This document shows, one piece after another, positions 5,348-5,492 of a DNA stretch of 5,492 nucleotides. A model generated the notes under the pieces. The model did not search any database. It was not told the DNA's origin and saw only the letters and a program-made list of their open reading frames with translations. The stretch is from an uncultured Oscillospiraceae bacterium. Its GTDB lineage: Bacteria; Bacillota; Clostridia; Oscillospirales; Oscillospiraceae. The position numbers and the translations under genes were made by a program. Position 1 is the stretch's first letter, and every line of letters begins with the position of its first letter. The stretch spans positions 1-5,492 of the forward strand of contig CAKSXP010000133.1 of assembly GCA_934515035.1 (NCBI GenBank), read 5' to 3'.

Positions 5348-5492
5348 GCTCCCACCTCCGGCAGGATGATGACCGCGCACTGGCTTCCGCGTTCACCGTG
5401 CGTCGCCCTGTGAGACCAGTATTTATCGCTTCGGCACACCGTGCACTCGCCGGAAACGTCGATGTTCTCTTCCCTGAGCCCCAGCGTGAGCA
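5344..5492 (-). CDS. pgeF: PgeF/YfiH-type purine nucleoside phosphorylase (polyphenol oxidase family), C-terminal part
   Basis: The last 48 codons of this gene are in the window, read from 5490 down to TGA at 5344-5346; the rest lies beyond the right edge. The fragment reads LTLGLREENIDVSGECTV and then CRSDKYWSHRATHGERGSQC, ending in VIILPEVGA. This matches the C-terminus of the YfiH/YlmD/PgeF (laccase-domain, DUF152) family, whose usual form is C-T-x-C, four residues, Y-x-S-x-R and then a G-R-x-x-A-x-I segment. These cytoplasmic enzymes carry a metal site and are known to phosphorolyse purine nucleosides, and some deaminate adenosine; the metal-binding His and Cys residues would be in the missing part. 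Its TGA overlaps the ATG of the solute-binding lipoprotein gene (ATGA), so the two are translationally coupled. One oddity is ERGSQC where the family usually has GR before an aromatic or small residue. The family call is good despite the short fragment. Confidence 0.8.
   Translation of the reverse strand, partial: LTLGLREENIDVSGECTVCRSDKYWSHRATHGERGSQCAVIILPEVGA
5355..5359 (-). promoter_or_regulatory. Shine-Dalgarno sequence deciding the start of the solute-binding protein
   Basis: GGAGG in minus-strand sense lies 7 nt before the ATG at 5345-5347, inside the last codons of the upstream pgeF-type gene. It supports the start at 5347, in agreement with the lipoprotein signal peptide. Confidence 0.85.

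Noticed and set aside
1..5492. CRISPR arrays, insertion sequences, tRNA or rRNA genes, defence or prophage genes
   Set aside because: I looked for regular direct repeats, terminal inverted repeats, transposase or integrase motifs and tRNA-like cloverleafs on both strands and saw none. The gene content is metabolic and housekeeping, so I do not claim a novel system.

Overview
The window looks like part of a chromosome from an anaerobic member of the Clostridia, most likely a gut-type Oscillospiraceae relative. The evidence is moderate overall G+C with AT-rich intergenic spaces, strong AAGGAGG/GGAGG ribosome binding sites, perfect or near-perfect TTGACA/TATAAT promoter hexamers, a fermentation-type CoA-transferase pair, and a four-cysteine-type (Bacillus-like) cytidine deaminase. 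The genus is inferred and cannot be fixed from the sequence alone.

Left part, + strand (1-930): the end of a CoA-transferase alpha subunit and the complete beta subunit form the tail of an operon whose start lies outside the window. The enzyme moves CoA between short acyl groups, a step typical of acetate, butyrate or acetoacetate metabolism. A perfect 10-bp hairpin with an A-tract on one side and a T-tract on the other closes this operon, and it also serves the convergent gene on the - strand.

Centre, - strand (939-2936): a small membrane-anchored protein with a SurA/PrsA-like chaperone N-domain but no isomerase domain (939-1580) has its own promoter region. Before it in the direction of transcription is a LysR-family regulator (1746-2633). 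The regulator has a long (about 190 nt) leader behind a clear TTGACA-17-GATAAT promoter. Just upstream of the -35 lies a textbook T-N11-A dyad, the probable operator. The leader could encode a 35-residue peptide ending at the regulator's Shine-Dalgarno sequence and can fold in several ways.

Right part, - strand (2937-5492): a tightly packed gene run reads, in transcription order, pgeF/yfiH-type C-terminus (partial), a family 5 solute-binding lipoprotein, a GtrA-like four-helix membrane protein, and cytidine deaminase. The first three are joined by 4-nt ATGA overlaps, and cdd follows after 33 nt. PgeF-type enzymes and Cdd both act on nucleosides. Together with a solitary solute-binding lipoprotein this hints at nucleoside salvage, but no transporter permease or ATPase gene is present here and the link is only an inference.

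I see no CRISPR array, insertion sequence, tRNA, rRNA, phage gene or defence system. Most of the window is ordinary metabolism and housekeeping. The parts most worth a second look are the intergenic region 2634-2936 and the unusual hairpin at 1688-1735.
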